Source: Leptolyngbyaceae cyanobacterium SM1_3_5
GTDB taxonomy: Bacteria > Cyanobacteriota > Cyanobacteriia > Elainellales > Elainellaceae
Length of the DNA stretch: 7,097 nucleotides
NCBI GenBank assembly: GCA_012031475.1
Contig: JAAUTJ010000245.1
Location: forward strand, 1-7,097
Direction of reading: 5' to 3'
Shown here: positions 5,977 through 7,097 of the stretch, one piece after another
Position numbering within the stretch: position 1 is the stretch's first letter
Layout of the letters: every line of letters starts with the position of its first letter
Translations under genes and position numbers: made by a program
The notes under the pieces: model-generated
Database searches by the model: none
What the model was told of the DNA's origin: nothing
Seen by the model: only the letters and a program-made list of their open reading frames with translations

Positions 5977-7097
5977 TCAGGGATTGCGATTCTCTCTTGA
6001 GGTCGGGTAGTGGTCGTTGGGATCAACGCGGAACCGTTCGACTGAAGTTTGCAGGTCGCGAGCAACTCCAACGAGATTTTGCAGCGAACCGGACACGCGC
6101 TGCGCTTCTTGCGAGGTTTCTTGCGCCGTTAGCTCAACGGACTGCATCACCTGCGCCACCGCCCGCGAAGTTTCGGTTTGCTCGACGGTATCAGCCGTAA
6201 TCGATCGCACCAGCACGTCAATTCGATTCGAGACTTGAATAATATCTTCGAGCGATCGCTTCGCCTGCTCTGCCAGTCTTGTGCCTTCGATCACCTGCTG
6301 CGTTCCTTCTTCCATTGCCGTCATGACGGAACCCGTTTCGCCTTGAATTTGCAGCACGATCTGCTCGATTTCTTTCGAGGCTTTGGCGGCTCGGTCTGCC
6401 AACTGGCGCACTTCGTCGGCTACGATCGCAAAGCCGCGTCCGGCTTCTCCGGCTCTGGCCGCTTCGATGCTGGCGTTGAGGGCAAGCAGGTTCGTCCGCG
6501 AGGCGATTTGCGAAATCAAAGCGACGATCTTGGAGATTTCCTGCGAGGATTCGGCCAGCCGCTTCACCTTGCGCGTCGTTTCCGCAACCGTTTCACGAAT
6601 TTCAAGAATGCCGGAAACCGTGCGTTCGACGGCTTCACCGCCCTTGAGCGCGGTGGCCGAGGCGGAACGGGCGACTTCTTCGGCTTCGCGGGCGCTTTCG
6701 GCCACGCGCTGAATCGAGTCAGTCATCACCTGGACGGAGTTGAGCGTGACGGCGAGTTCTTCGGCTTGGCGCAGGGCATCGGAGGAAAGCGATCGCGCAA
6801 AAATTTCGTTTTCAGCCGAGCCTTTGTTTACCTGACTGAGCCGCGCCTTCACCTGCTGCACGATTTCGCGCAGATTTGAATCGTCAAGTTAAACGAGTCG
6901 GCAACGGCTCCGAGAACATCGGCGGTCACTTCTGCCTGAACGGTCAAGTCGCCTCTGGCCGCGCCTTCTACGTCGTCTAGCAGGCGAATCACCTGCCGCT
7001 GGAGGTCTTCTTTGGCTTGCTCTTGCTCTTCGGTCTTTGCGCTGGGCTTCGCTGGTCGTGGTCAGGACGCTCGCGACCATCTGGTTGAAGCCGTTGG
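5977..7097 (-). CDS. Methyl-accepting chemotaxis protein (PilJ/PixJ/HmpD-like), 5' partial, two frameshifts
   Basis: This is the cytoplasmic C-terminal part of a chemoreceptor that would control the downstream CheA through a signalling coiled coil. Correcting two frameshifts and reading from the right edge gives: NGFNQMVASVL, probably the end of one HAMP domain; QEQAKEDLQRQVIRLLDDVE, then GAARGDLTVQAEVTADVLGA and VADSFNLTIQNLREIV, a second HAMP domain; then a long helical methyl-accepting domain. The hairpin tip is clear, with SQEISKIVALISQIASRTN followed by LLALNASIEAARAGEAGRGF, then AIVADEVRQLADRAAKASKE. The gene ends RENRNP and TGA at 5977-5979. Sensor and membrane segments lie outside the window. 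The kinase gene follows after 158 bp on the same strand, the receptor-then-kinase order usual in cyanobacterial pil/pix/hmp clusters. Family certain; the specific paralogue cannot be decided without the sensor part. Confidence 0.92.
6875..6877 (-). other. Frameshift in the receptor (one base lost in a T run)
   Basis: Upstream, the frame gives LLDDVEGAARGDLTVQ and VADSFNLTIQ, then drifts to ICAKSCSR and a stop. Adding one base to the run at 6875-6877 (TTT to TTTT on the plus strand) gives TIQNLREIVQQVK, the usual receptor sequence, and joins the frame that runs to the stop at 5977. The loss in a homopolymer suggests a sequencing error. Confidence 0.85.
7032..7033 (-). other. Second frameshift in the receptor
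   Basis: The minus frame entering at the right edge reads NGFNQMVASVLTTTSEAQRKD and then becomes an implausible Arg-rich tail ending at 6889. Moving one base at about 7032 restores EEQEQAKEDLQRQVIRLLDD, which leads into the HAMP domain. One base gained or two lost would both explain it. Only about 21 residues are visible upstream of the break, so it is a little less certain than the other two. Confidence 0.75.

Larger units (their letters stand above)
690..6796. repeat. Eight dispersed HIP1 octamers (GCGATCGC)
   Basis: Perfect copies begin at 690, 1117, 1396, 3576, 3876, 5142, 6252 and 6789; the one at 5142 is extended to GGCGATCGCC. All lie inside the two minus-strand genes and none in the first 200 bases. 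Chance occurrence in 7 kb would be far below one. This marks 204-7097 as cyanobacterial. Confidence 0.9.

Noticed and set aside
6889..7080. Minus-strand 63-residue open frame with an Arg-rich tail
   Set aside because: Its start is receptor sequence, and its tail is the out-of-frame translation after the frameshift at about 7032.

Overview
The window is mostly cyanobacterial. Both large genes are on the minus strand, and eight perfect HIP1 octamers (GCGATCGC) are scattered through them, with many CGATCG cores besides. HIP1 over-representation is a recognised cyanobacterial signature. The gene pair, a methyl-accepting chemotaxis protein followed by a CheA-type kinase with an N-terminal Hpt domain, matches the pil/pix/hmp-type chemotaxis clusters that cyanobacteria use for type IV pilus motility and phototaxis. 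The first ~200 bases do not belong to this genome. They are GC-richer and encode, on the plus strand, a piece of a LytM/M23 domain of the alphaproteobacterial NlpD/DipM kind.

Layout from left to right. At 1-203 (+) is the LytM/M23 fragment. At about 189-203 it collides head-on with the C-terminal end of the kinase; both genes are cut in mid-domain, so this is best read as a chimeric join. At 189-5818 (-) is a very long CheA-like kinase of at least 1,870 residues: Hpt, a helical segment, a ~1,125-residue acidic linker, a dimerisation region, an ATPase domain and a truncated CheW-like domain. One frameshift at about 859-860 splits the ATPase domain. At 5819-5976 is a 158-bp intergenic region with a ribosome binding site and short GATCAAA repeats 14 bp apart. 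At 5977-7097 (-) is the C-terminal part of the chemoreceptor, open at the right edge and broken by two further frameshifts, at about 6875-6877 and 7032.

Together the two minus-strand genes would form the core of one signalling array. The receptor signalling hairpin would dock on the kinase CheW-like domain through a CheW protein encoded elsewhere. The kinase would pass phosphate from ATP to His49 of its own Hpt domain and on to response regulators outside this window.

The most unusual feature is the kinase linker. It is aspartate-, glutamate-, leucine- and phenylalanine-rich, appears to lack His, Cys and Tyr, contains a 16-residue repeat array, and carries several in-frame tandem duplications of 12-15 bp. 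I see no clearly new system beyond that. Three frameshifts in about 7 kb, each with intact conserved protein on both sides, plus the chimeric end, suggest imperfect sequence or assembly rather than decayed genes.
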